The position numbers were made by a program, and so were the translations under genes. DNA of 64,000 nucleotides from Rhyzopertha dominica (Eukaryota; Arthropoda; Insecta; Coleoptera; Bostrichidae), in contig QCXZ01000138.1 in the NCBI GenBank assembly GCA_025024175.1, positions 48,827,092 to 48,891,091 of the forward strand, written 5' to 3'. The first letter of the stretch is position 1; each line of letters starts with the position of its first letter. The notes under the pieces are model-generated. The model worked only from the letters and a program-made list of their open reading frames with translations. It had not been told where the DNA came from and did no database searches. Shown one piece after another: positions 34,381-46,116 of this stretch.

Positions 34381-37300
34381 ACACTGATACGGATTCCGAA
34401 ACCATAAATGAAAGTATAATATCAAATACCACCAACTAATTCATCTGATGGAGATTTCGCTGATAGAGAATTGTATTTCAACGAATGAAATATTGAAAAG
34501 GTGATTTTATTTTAATAAAATTTATTGGAAAAAAAAACGAATCTTTCGCTACGTTGCAGGAGTAAATAACATTCAAAATAATAATTCCGAGATAAGTTTT
34601 CTTGCGATAAAATGAACTTTCACAAAATTACAAGAGCACCGTCACAAAGAGCGATGTTGTTTTTAAATTGCCTGATCCTAAATGAACTGGAAGAACGCAA
34701 CGTGCAGCGTCAATTTTGTCTTTTGAAATAGGCTATATCAGTGCAGTATTATTTAGCCTTTTATTATAGTTATTTCCAAGAAAATACTTAACTGTTGCTG
34801 TAGTATAGTTGAAACACAAATATGTGTTAAAAAATATTTGTGATCACAAAGTCAACAAATTTTCTTAAATGTAGAAAACGTCCGAAACGTACCCACTTTC
34901 NCCAATGTACCTTTTATGCGCNCGATGGGCAATATAAGATATAGGTAATGTCACCAAACGTTATAAATGTTCCATAACATTTTCTTTATCTTTATCAAAA
35001 TCTATAGCTGCATGTGTGAACCACTGGCATCAACTATATTGCACTAGCATCATTCACATCAAGACATTACAGATTATAGTATTTGTATCATTCGAGTATG
35101 AATTCTAGATTTATTCACGATTAAAACTTCTGAAGTACCTACACAACAAAATGTCAGTTAAAGAACTGGCATTTCGGCATTCTTTTTAAAGAAGTATGTA
35201 TCACCAAAACGTTGATTTTCGGTTTTTCCACCGTGAGACAGTTTCAGCAATGTGCCACTCTGTTTTTTTTTTCAAAACATCGATTGTAGTGTTCCTTACC
35301 TAACCTTACGGTTTTGTAAAACTGCCGTAATTGATGATTCTCTTGTTTTCAATTAAATCCTCCAGAATATTATATTTCCGCTGAATATCTAGTAGGGAGA
35401 ATATCATCCGGTTAAATCCTTCAGGCTACTTTCCTACTAAGGAACTAAGGTCCTCTGTCTAAGGTTTTCTGTTTTACCGCTAGAGCTTGGACATAATTAC
35501 CTACTGGCACCGCTAGATGGCGTTTTTTAAGGTAGTACGGCAAGAATGCTCTTTAAAACGAGCATAGAGAGGTGTCCAGGTAAAATACATGTTTTATTTT
35601 ATCTTTTCAGGCTTTGTAGCCTGTCAAAATACCTTGCTTTGATCCCATTTATGCAACTTCCAATGGTTCTAATGGTGCGAATCAAATTTAACCATCCTGC
35701 ATAACGTACTGTTAGTGAAAATTAGTAGAACATGCATCGCTCCATCTCGACGTTTGTAATTTAGATCTGTAGTTACCAAAGTTTAGTCAGGTGTTGCATA
35801 TTTCGTACAATATTTACAACTTTTATACCTGACGAGTTTCGTACAGCTTTACAGCATGAAATTTACCTTCAATTACAAGTAAATGACACGGCTCCATACA
35901 GATTCAACCCACCATAAACTGTGAGAAAAGAACGACGACTGCTGAAAGCAGATCGAGCACAATGAAAAAGAAACAGTCACGGGTCGTAAAACGTAAGGGT
36001 CTAATTTATAACGTACTTCACATGCTCTAGACGTAGACGGTAACACCTAGCTAATGGTTATATTCCGGGCCATAAAGACTAAATCGGAATGAGAACGGTA
36101 CGACATAGATTTCCTTGAGCAAAGTACCTCCCATGTTGGCTGTAAAACAAGAGAACGATCCGCATCTCGGTGGATTTCATTTATGCCCAGTGAATTTATG
36201 GAACGGTATTTCACTCTCCTTGACCTGGACAGCTAATCTTTGCTTACAAGAGATTAACTTTTTACGGGTAGGCAACCCCGGCCGCTGTGTTTGCCCGATG
36301 CACCCCTTTTTTCCGACGGCGGGGTATTCTGGGTACCGAAGAGCGGAAATAAGACACTTTAATTAAAAAGTAATCAGAGCCCGGGTATAATCCGAGCCCC
36401 TAACGAGTTATTTCAAAAGTACCTTTCACGGTCTGTAATTTAAATGAAGATTGCGTTTTAAGCCAGTGGAATATTAATAAACTGGTGCACTCGAAACTTT
36501 TGAGTGAGTCAAGTTGGAATCTTGAGGTTTAACAAGCTATTGCGCTACACTAAACATCTCAGCAGCACAATTAAGTTACGACGCCGACGTGGATGCCTAC
36601 AGCGGATGTTGGATGAAGTGCAAAGCTAGGTCTAACAATAGATCTCCGCAACAAAATTACTCGATGGTTGGGTCAAACGCAAACGTGAGATTCCTAATCT
36701 GGGTTTGATTATATTCCGTTAGTCAAGAAGGTTTAATATTCCTTCTGTACATATCGTAATGCTGGTTAATTCTAGTGGATCTAGGAGGTCCGAGAGTATT
36801 TTCGTACCCTCTTTAGCATCCAATAAATATATCTTTCCTGAGAAGTTCTCTTTCTGCCATAAAATGGTAAGAAGTGTTGCATATGAATTATTTTGTGAAC
36901 GACTATTTGGTTTATTTGTGGTATTTTATGAATATTTCATTTCATACTGCCCTTGATAGTATACAACTAGTCGTCTTTCTCATTACTTTGCTTCCAGTGT
37001 GAATTAGGTGAGCTTTATCAACCTTTTCTCCCTATTTGCGGATCCTTGGATCCAGTATGTTTTCTGCTGCTGGTGCGAGCAGATATCGCAATATTTTGCG
37101 GATTTGTCTAGAAATCCTGCCTTAACGTTCGTCTTTGGCGATTTTGGAGTAATTGAACTGATTTGTTAGTCACTTTGGTCCGTCGCTTGATTTTCGGAGA
37201 ATTCGACGTTTTATGGCAAATTTCGAGTTTACTTGTCTTTGGCTTTTGTAACCCACTGTTAGTTAAATTTCTTATCTGGGTAAGTGCGCATATCGTGAAG

Positions 37301-39472
37301 GAAAATTCCGATTTCGATTTCATTGTGTTTCTTATTTTTTTGGTCGTAGGTCATACCGTTAGCTGATTTGGTAGCTAATATAATTTTTGCTGCTCTCAAA
37401 TTCTAAGTTTAACTGAAGGTCATTATCACCTGGCCTTTTTTTCCTTGGGTTAGTGATCTAGGTTGGTTTCCATTATTTTACAATAGGATTCGCTCTATTG
37501 GAAACGTGTTTTACAACCCGAAGTTTACGTTTTTGTGCAGATTTGGATCACTTCAGGAAACCCCGCATTATCGGCCATCACCCTCGTCATTGGTAGTCAC
37601 CACAATTCAATCTACACTCCATTTGCTGCTGGTGTCTTAAAAAGTCCGTGCATGTTTTTGTGGGTGTCCAACTAAGAGAAAGAACAATAAAGCTGGTTAT
37701 ACAAGATATGTTACCTTAAGAAAATTTAACTTTGATGTTATTGCAAAGAAAGAAAATATTTCTAATTACCGTAACTAAAGAGAAAAGGAAGAACAAGAAT
37801 TGCTTGCTCTCTTTACTATTTTTGTCTTGCTAAGATAAAGTAAAAGCTGAACATTATTAAGCTTAATTGTAAACCGAGTATAATTATACAAGGGTGCCAC
37901 CATCTCGTTTCTCACGGTTGTGTATGGTTTGCATATCATATTTCTCTCTTTGTAGATTTGTTATTAGCAATCAATATATACTATAAACATGTAGCTATAG
38001 TTGTATTACCGCTATTAACTATTCATGCCCTAATCAGGGTTGGTTAAATAAATGAACATTTTAGTTGGCGAAAATTATACTGCTCTCTTACGTGAATTTT
38101 CTGAAGTAGTTTCCAGTTTTCTTTATTGTGAAATCCGGCGCAAGCTTCACTCTAAGCTCATAAAAAACGGGTGGCGCTCTCTTTAACTACAAAATATTTT
38201 TATGCTTACCCACCCCACTCTGCCGTGTGGGTTAGTCGGTGCAATAGTAAGCTTGTGCCTAATTTTTTTTTTTTTTTGGTAAGTGCCTTTACTCTTTTTG
38301 CCCTCCTGTTTTAGCAATTCAAATAACGAATTATCGCCATTCCCTCTTTTGTTTTTGGTGTTTTGTTACCTCGTAGCAATAGGGAGGTAACAGAAGTTAA
38401 TTGTTAGAATTAGTCTAGTTTAAAACTGACGTTCTAAGGCATTTTCCAGCTATAGCAGTAAATTATATGTGTGAGAAATTACATAGCTTTAGAATGAACG
38501 AACGGGATACACGAATAATAAACTAACCAATTCATAACTATATTTTTTATAACATTTCTCTTCAGCTGCTTTCGGTATTTCGTATTTCATGAAGAATAGT
38601 TAAATGGTACCCGCAAAGAAACCAAATTAACAAACGTCAACAAATATTGCAAAGAGATATCTTAGCCAGTCTAGTTTGAATTTTATTTTTCGGTCTGCCC
38701 GTAAGGTTAAATTTGTTTGAAGTTTAAACTTCGGACTTGGATAATTTCTTAGTAGTGTTCTGGAAACTTTAGCTGGTTTGCTTGGAAAATTAATTCGCCT
38801 GCTCTTTGCATTCGCAGATGCACGTCAAACACGGTCTCCCTGAATGGACACGACTTACCTCACTCCCGCTAACGGAGGCAGAAACTTTCTTGTGCAGTTA
38901 GGTAGGCAAGTTTTCTCGCATCTGAAAACAAATATACAAGTTACTCCCTTCTTAAACAGCCTTAGTAATTCGTAAACAGCAATAAAACAAATGTCTCTAG
39001 ATATGATATGCATTATCTCGTGAATTATAGAATGTCGATTGGCGTAGTGCTTTTGCCGCAAGTTTAGCTACCATGAAGTTGCATAACCTAAACTTTTGAA
39101 AGTTTTGAAAGACTCCAAATGTTATTTAGATTTATTTATGCCACTATGGACTGGTCGTGCATTGATCTTCCTCTTGATATCTAAGGAAACTCCTTTCAGG
39201 TATACTGGGACTGATTTCAATGAACATCTGGAGAGACATTGCCGCATAAAAAAGTTTAAATGACGTTCTGTGTGTTTTAGAACTTTATGGTAGTTAAACC
39301 TCCAGGAGAAGAACTATACAAACTTCTTCTCGTTTTCTCTTTTGTTGCTAGCTCCTAATGAGTTCAAACAACGAAGAAAAATAGCGGAATGTAGAAGCCA
39401 TTGAAGGGGAAATAACATACTAATATTTAGTACTGTTGGATGGGTGTGAAGCTACTGAGGGGTGTGGTTTCT
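34381..39472. other. Unassigned AT-rich sequence
   Basis: About 5 kb without a recognised gene, terminal repeat or RNA. Short open frames (36115-36366, 36759-36956, 37108-37366, 38855-39061) have no family motif. A T run lies near 38263-38277, and N bases near 34901 and 34922. Confidence 0.45.
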
Positions 39473-39520
39473 TAAGGTACCTTTTTCAGTTGTTTTTTAA
39501 TAACTGAAAAACTACTACTT
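39473..39520. repeat. Dispersed hairpin repeat, copy 1
   Basis: The block taaggtacctttttcagttg...taactgaaaaactac is closely repeated at 41276-41320. It contains the inverted pair tttttcagtt/aactgaaaaa around an AT-rich loop and is followed in both copies by a short agc(g/a)aaaaa motif. Confidence 0.6.
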
Positions 39521-41275
39521 TAGCGAAAAAGTGTCCATACACTAAATCTATCTACGACAAATTTGCTACTTTAGTAGATATGGAGGGCAAAGACTGAAAA
39601 TTTATAGAGAATTGGTTTTTCAAGTTAATTTGTAATGACAACTGTAAATATCTTCAGACCACATATTAATGACTTCTCTATTCAGCTCCATGTAGTCCAT
39701 TTATGTTCCGGGACCTTCGCATAGGCGTTCGTCTCTTTTCAATTTACCTATTCAGCTTTCAGTCTTAAAAATTTCTGCTTTGCACATGTTTAAAGTTATT
39801 CATTGCTACATGACTAATACAATGAGAGCTGACTTGCAGAATAAAAATGCTTTTATATTATTTTTTTCATTTTAAGTCAATTTAAAATGAACTAGAAAAA
39901 TTTGGACTATATATTTCGACACAAAACTACAGTGTTTTAATTAATCAAATAAGTGTGGAATTAGCAACGTTTAGAATTAGTATAGAGCAAATTATAAATA
40001 AACGGTAACTACAGATTTATTTATTTTATAAAAAAAAGTGTTAAACAAAAAATGAGCAATCTACAATTTTTCTTGATATAACAGATCCCTGCCTTCCTTT
40101 TTGTTTCAAAAATTTTTGCTACGACAAGATTTTACAATGCCAGATCTATGTCATTTTACCTGTTCCTATATTAAAGTGTTGTTTCTTGTATTGTTTTTTG
40201 ATGTATGTGGTTTATATTAATGCATTTGGTTGGAATATGGGTTGTAAGTACTCGCATAATATTTTATACTGTGTGCGTTTAAAATATCAATGTTTTCATA
40301 GTAAGTGTCTGATGATCGGGTATTAGTTGAAAACTGTTTAGTTTTTGGCCTTCAGTTGTTTTATTTTCGAATTCTTACCCAAAACATAGGGAACCTAAGT
40401 GATTTTTTTTGGAATAGAACATTTTTACCTACTTTGAACAGTATACGTGTTAAATATAAAAAAACACGCTTTTCTTTAAATTACAGAAAGATCGTTGAGA
40501 ATATGTTAATCCATATATAAATATCGCACACACTGTAAGCTATAGGTGCTATATAATAACAACAGTATATAAAAATGAATTCAGCAGCTAGATCCGCACG
40601 GACTCGTAAAAACGGAAGCGGATGGCACGTCTCGCCAATCAATTTGCTCTCGAGGTTCAGCTGTCGTTGCGAATTGATTGCGATACTCTTTCAGTTTAGC
40701 AAAATGCGATTCTCACGCCCATTTGTCCCGTAGCTAATCATCCGTTTGTTTGCCCTTTTTGTCATATCGCCGGCGCCGTATCGACTACAGCGCGTATGCA
40801 ACAGTTCAGCAGCTCCATTTCTACGATGAGTTTGAACAGTCCGGCTAATTGGACAGCTGCTGACAGAGTTTAATTAAAGAGGAGGGCTCCGGTGCCCAGT
40901 GCATTAAGCAACTACGTAGAACAAAAAAAAGCTTTTGCCCTGAAGAAGGATGTTGTAGGCGCAGGAAGCAAGTGAAATTCGTGATTGTTCATCTCCTGAC
41001 GGGTGCGGAAAGTAGAACTAGGCAGTAGGAAACTAGAAAATTACATATATCTTGTGCTATTAAAAATTAGGTTGTGCTTGACATAAACAGGTAGATATAA
41101 AAGCTACGTCTCTATAAATGTGGTTTCATTTTCTTCAGTTTTGACCAAGACCAAAAAATGCCAAATAGCGGAAATAATCCATGTAAAAGCCAATTTTGGC
41201 ACTTATATAGGGGAAGGTCGCCTTAAAACATACTAAAAGTCCTGATGGATGAGCATAAAGATAAAGGGGCGTCCC
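39521..41275. other. Unassigned sequence with a GC-richer island
   Basis: Mostly AT-rich with no gene. About 40570-40990 is clearly less AT-rich (mixed motifs such as cggaagcggatggcacgtct) with no long open frame. It is a candidate for conserved regulatory DNA, but this is not testable here. Confidence 0.4.
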
Positions 41276-41320
41276 TAAAGGTAGCTTTTTTCAGTTATAT
41301 TTTAATAACTGAAAAACTAC
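41276..41320. repeat. Dispersed hairpin repeat, copy 2
   Basis: aaaggtagcttttttcagtt...taactgaaaaactac. The hairpin stem ttttcagttat/ataactgaaaa is perfect here. The flanking DNA differs from copy 1. Confidence 0.6.
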
Positions 41321-43274
41321 GGCCTCCAGCAAAAAAAACAGGATATCGAGGAATTAAAAATAGGGCAACTAAAATTGCTAGAAATGAAATATTCATTGTT
41401 AAAAAATACTGAGAGGTGCTACATAGTCGTCCGCGGTATAAAATTTAATTTAAAATTTAATTATATGGAGGAAAGTTAAAAAAGTTTATAAATTCTATGT
41501 TGTTCATTAAGGAATAGTATTTTAGAACTTACTACAACGCAAATCAATATTTTTGTAATCAAAGTTGAAGAAACTGTGGATCAGGTGGTAGATAGATACA
41601 ACAAATTGGATCAATAATAAAAATGCTGTTCACCTTCTTCTTTTCTATTTCTAATTTTACTCGGATTTGCTCTAAGTGTAATTTATTATATTATTTATTA
41701 CACCCGCAAAGAATACGTCCTGAAATATTAATATTAATAATAATATTTATTTGTGTTATTAATCGAATGTTTACACAATGTCATCAACTACGAACTAGTT
41801 TGCTAGTAGAAATTCTTGGATGGAATAAAAGCTTTCTTTAACAAGAAATCAAAAAAACCGTTGGGCTAAGTAATTTAATATTAGCACGAAGTTTTTTATA
41901 AAACTTAGGTCCCCAAAAAGTAAAACTTTATCTAGATCTAAGGGTGCGATGGAAATTAATACTTAGATAATCTTGGAATGTTGAGTGCCACGCATTTGAT
42001 AGTCCTCCAAGTTCCTCCTGACGTACAACAAGGACTCTAGTATGTAACGGCACGGTAGTGTCATAATGAGGTTGTAGCCTTCGGTCACAAATCGTTATTG
42101 CAACACATTTGTGGGTTTTCCTAGACCCTATGAAGTGAGATACTAGCAACAAAAACTATTTCTAATGTTATATTGTCTTATTTTCGCCATCTAAAGTTTT
42201 CCGCCAAATTCAAATATTGCTAGCAACGTCACTTTTCGCATTTCATCACGGTAAACATACCGTGATTTCGCGTTTGACTCATAACCCAACGGAAAATATA
42301 CGTTTTAGCGGTTAGGGGATATTTTAAAAGGAATAAGAAAGTTTTTAAGTTGTATTAACTGTTTCACTTTAGCGTATAAATATGGGAAACTTAGATATGA
42401 AGTATCTACAATCGATTTATTTATGCTAGGTGACTCAATGATTACTGTATTCCTTGCCTGGGAAATATTATATTTTCTGCTTCTTTTACCTACCAATCCA
42501 AAATTTTATCAATGTCTCACGTCTCACACAGACTGTCAGATGATGCAGATATTATTATCTTAAACCAAGTAAAAAGCAACGAAACATATTTCTGGAAGGA
42601 ACACGATGAGCTCGACAACGTTATAGCATAATATGTAGGAAACTAATAACTATTTATGTAAAATAAATAATAAATCTCCTTGTATATCAACAGATTACCC
42701 CGTCTTAAAAATTTTAGCGGATTCGATGCGGCAATCTAGCGGTATTTCTATCCGCCCCAATGGCAACACTGTGCAGATAGATCTGTTTGTTTACATTTGC
42801 GTTTGGCTTGGTTTTGCGGAGAAGATTTATATTTTATGTTTTTGCCTTTATTTTCTTTAACGCAAGCGACTTGCTGTTAGTGATGCACCTACTGCATCAC
42901 ACCACAATTTTCGTCTCGATTTTTAATAATAATAATACTAGTATTTGCGCATGTTAGCACAAAACATTTCTTTTCAACAGCCTCAGTTACTGAGAAGTTA
43001 TGAATGACGCTCTTCGTCCGTTCGTCGGCACGTCGGCAGTTGACAGCGAAAAACACGCATAGGCAACTGGATACTGGAACGCTGAAAATTATTGTGCCCT
43101 GGCAACAACACACAGCTGCTGCCAATCACAAGCGGCAGGGGTCAACCTACGTCACACATTCAAATATTTAAACTTTACCATTTTTATTACGTTTATCTAA
43201 GCGATTTGGGAAGAATGAATAAACTGGGGTCTATTATTTTTTATGCAGATTCATATTCTGCAATAAAAAAAATA
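41321..43274. other. Unassigned sequence
   Basis: No recognisable gene. Open frames at 41623-41841, 41928-42152, 42305-42496 and 42889-43125 show no family motif. Confidence 0.4.
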
Positions 43275-43857
43275 TGGTCTACAACCCCATTTTTATTTCT
43301 TTAAAAGCTTCACGGCAATCGCCAGTATGCGGTAGATTATTTAAAATTCTTATAGCACGGCGCTGGATTTTAAAAAGACGTTTTGCTGCTGGAGAATGTC
43401 TTCAAGCTAATATACCAAATGTCAATTTGGAGTGTAAACTGAAAGTATGATTTTGATGGAAATAACGTTTCGCAATGACGTTAGCAAGTAAAAACTTTTT
43501 GCTACATTTCCAACCGTGAAGTCTACATGTGGGTGCCATAGCAGGCTTGCATCTAATTGCATGCCCAGTAACTTTACACACTTAGGATTCTTAACATGCA
43601 GAGGAATATCTTTTAATGAGAAGTAAATAATGTATGTTTTGTTTACATTTAAAACTAAATTATTTCTAGCAAACCACTGCGAAAGTTTTTCTTGCGCTAC
43701 TTTAATATTATTGATTAATGTTGGAAATACCACGTCAAAAATAATGTTGGCCCCAACACCGATCCCTGAGGTACATCGAGTGAAACAGGGAGGTATTTGG
43801 AGTTTAGTTCACCTGGGCATACCATTCGATACCTATTAGAAGTAGGATATTAGTAAG
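43275..43857 (-). pseudogene. Non-LTR retrotransposon reverse transcriptase relic, 3' part
   Basis: On the minus strand, the part next to the BEL element reads VPQGSVLGPTLF (RT motif region before the YADD box), then LSQWFARNNLVLNVNKTYII, CVKLLGMQLDASLLW, VAKSFYLLTSLRNVIS and, in another frame, RLFKIQRRAIRIL and DCREAFKE. This is the thumb and downstream region of jockey/I-like RTs. The YxDD-containing segment is missing, and there are several frame changes. The BEL/Pao insertion splits it from its upstream part at 50144-50480. The left TSD copy gtaag is 43853-43857. Confidence 0.75.
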
Positions 43858-44121
43858 TGTTGAGTTCAAAATGTTTATGTTTATTTCTGTTACCGTGCGA
43901 TAGCGCTGTGTGTGATCGTGAACTTTCGTGCAACCTAACCTAGCCTGCAGCGGGGAGAAGAGATGGACGCAAGCGACAAGTCCAAGCGCACGCAGTTTTC
44001 TCGTCTCTCCACGTAACAAAATTTCACGTTGTAAACGTCTCGGCCATCAATTATACAGTCCACATCCAATAAACCAATAAACAATATTGGTTGCATATCA
44101 TTTCGAAAACCCGAAGCAACA
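43858..44121 (+). repeat. 5' LTR of the BEL/Pao element
   Basis: 264 bp, from TGTTGAG to GCAACA. Two overlapping-type polyadenylation signals AATAAA are at 44068-44073 and 44076-44081. No base difference from the right LTR was seen. Confidence 0.97.
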
Positions 44122-44125
44122 TAAG

Positions 44126-44144
44126 GTTGGTCCAAAACGAACCG
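44126..44144 (+). promoter_or_regulatory. Probable primer-binding site of the BEL/Pao element
   Basis: tggtccaaaacgaaccgga begins a few bases inside the LTR. Its two ends (tggtcc and cga.ccgga) resemble the complement of a tRNA-Tyr 3' end, but the middle is aaaa instead of tt. The tRNA assignment is therefore doubtful (tRNA sequence recalled, not searched). Confidence 0.5.
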
Positions 44145-44415
44145 GATTGGCAGCAACACGGCAGATATCGTCAGCTGCAAGTCCACGTGCAGTGAAGTGA
44201 AATCGGAAAAACACGCAACACGAAATCATCACGAAACCACGAAGCATCCACGACGAAACTCCTCGGTGAGTCCTTTCCAATTTCATTTTCCCGATTAACA
44301 AGCACGTCTCGATCTCGTAAGTTTTCATTGTTCATAATTTATTTCGCGCGTATCGTAATCGCGAGAAGGAGCTTTGTTGACTTAACGCGTAAACGTAAAA
44401 TCACATTCATATGTC

Positions 44416-46116
44416 ATGGAACAAACAGATCACGACGAAATCAAAAAACTAAAATTTGATCGAGGCATAATAAAAGCAAAATTAACTAGACTCGAAACAT
44501 TTCTAAACATAATCGAAAATCGAGAAAAAATTGAGCAAATAAGAACTCGTTTGGAAGCAATTGAACAAGAATTCAAAAATTTTGATATTATACAGACCCG
44601 TCTGGAATACCTTGATGAGAGCGAAGTGGTTGAAAGGGATTCATTAGAAAACAAATTTTACGAAGTTATCGCGGAAGCAAAAAGATGCGTTCAAGTATCA
44701 GAAGCCAAACTTGGCAGCACAGCGCTCATAGCAACACCGACAACATCGAACGTTCAAACGGTTCCAGTAACGGAAAACAAATTCACGAAATTACCCGATA
44801 TCGAACTACCAAACTTTCACGGTACGTATGAAACATGGATGAGTTTTTTTGACATTTTTAAATCGGTTGTTCACGAACGCACGGATCTTTCCGACATCCA
44901 AAAATTTCTATATTTAAAAGCGTGTTGTAAAGACGATGCGTTACGATTGATAGATTCGATAAAAGTTACGTCCGAAAATTACACAACGGCAGTAGAACTG
45001 TTACGAGAACGTTTTGAGAATAAACGAGCGATTATTAACCACCACGTCAACGGTTTGTTATTCAAGTTACCAGATGTTTCTAAAGAATCGCCGGGTTCTT
45101 TGCGAAAATTGGTAGATACAGTAAACCAGCATGTAAAATCGTTAGCAAAGCTAGAGTTACCCACAGATCATTGGGATGCTTTACTAATTCCTTTAATAGT
45201 TAAAAAACTCGATTTATTTACCCGTCGTGAGTGGGAAAGTAAGCAAACGAGCAACGATCTCCCGAAATTATCGCAATTAATGGAATTTCTAACCAAAAAA
45301 TGTGTCACGTTAGAAGTTTTGTTCTCGGAAATAAACGTGAAGTCGCACTCTAGTAATGTAAAAGGACATAACGTGTCAAATAAGCAGTTTAATAGCAAAA
45401 TTTCGACGGTTAAATCATTGCAGCAATCATATGCCTTAACGAATACATATATTTGTCCAACCTGTCAGGGAAAACACTTTATTTATCAATGTCCCGAATT
45501 TGAAAAACGATCACTAGACGAAAAATACAAGGAAGTGCGTAGACTTAAGTTATGTAGCAATTGTTTGCGCTCCGGACATGGCGTACAAGTATGCAAATCG
45601 CGGCATTGTAACAAATGTAACTTAAAACATAACACGCTGTTACATGAAGACAAAAATCGGTCAACTGATCAGAGCATAAACAGCGCAAATAACTCTGCAT
45701 CAACTTCCGAATCTTCAACAGATATCGCTACACATTCGACAAATTTTCATCTTTTAAATACAAAAATTCACGAATCAGAACAAATCACATTGTCACACGC
45801 CAGTATCCAGCTAAATCAAGTTTTGTTGTCAACAGCCACGATTTTAATCAAAGATCGTGGAGGAAGATATCACGAATGCACTGCTTTATTAGACGGTGGA
45901 AGTCAATCTAATTTGATTTCAAAAAGGTTATGCCAAAAACTCGACTTAGACCTAGAAGATTTCTTGTTACCGTTAGCAGGAATAAACAAAAACGTAACAC
46001 ACATAACAAACAAAGTTTCAGTAACAATAAAATCTCGTTGTACACCATATCAGGTTCAATTATCGTGTTTAGTATTACAGGTCATAAACAGAGAACTTAC
46101 CTCTCATAGGTTTTGA
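44416..46116 (+). CDS. BEL/Pao Gag and protease (566 aa, ends at a frameshift)
   Basis: The start is the ATG at 44416 (MEQTDHDEIKKL); an out-of-frame ATG lies 5 bp upstream. Residues ~1-105 are charged and probably coiled-coil. Residues ~120-290 match DUF1759, the BEL/Pao capsid-like region (LPNFHGTYETWMSFFDIF, RLIDSIKVTSENYTTAVELL). Three zinc knuckles follow: CPTCQGKHFIYQC (~348), CSNCLRSGHGVQVC (~380) and CNKCNLKHNTLLH (~397). The DUF1758-type protease has its active site in ALLDGGSQSNLIS (~491), where DSGS is usual; the Ser-to-Gly change next to the catalytic Asp is notable. The frame ends TSHRF just after a frame change at about 46099, beyond which the next frame continues the protein. 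Confidence 0.93.
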   Translation: MEQTDHDEIKKLKFDRGIIKAKLTRLETFLNIIENREKIEQIRTRLEAIEQEFKNFDIIQTRLEYLDESEVVERDSLENKFYEVIAEAKRCVQVSEAKLGSTALIATPTTSNVQTVPVTENKFTKLPDIELPNFHGTYETWMSFFDIFKSVVHERTDLSDIQKFLYLKACCKDDALRLIDSIKVTSENYTTAVELLRERFENKRAIINHHVNGLLFKLPDVSKESPGSLRKLVDTVNQHVKSLAKLELPTDHWDALLIPLIVKKLDLFTRREWESKQTSNDLPKLSQLMEFLTKKCVTLEVLFSEINVKSHSSNVKGHNVSNKQFNSKISTVKSLQQSYALTNTYICPTCQGKHFIYQCPEFEKRSLDEKYKEVRRLKLCSNCLRSGHGVQVCKSRHCNKCNLKHNTLLHEDKNRSTDQSINSANNSASTSESSTDIATHSTNFHLLNTKIHESEQITLSHASIQLNQVLLSTATILIKDRGGRYHECTALLDGGSQSNLISKRLCQKLDLDLEDFLLPLAGINKNVTHITNKVSVTIKSRCTPYQVQLSCLVLQVINRELTSHRF

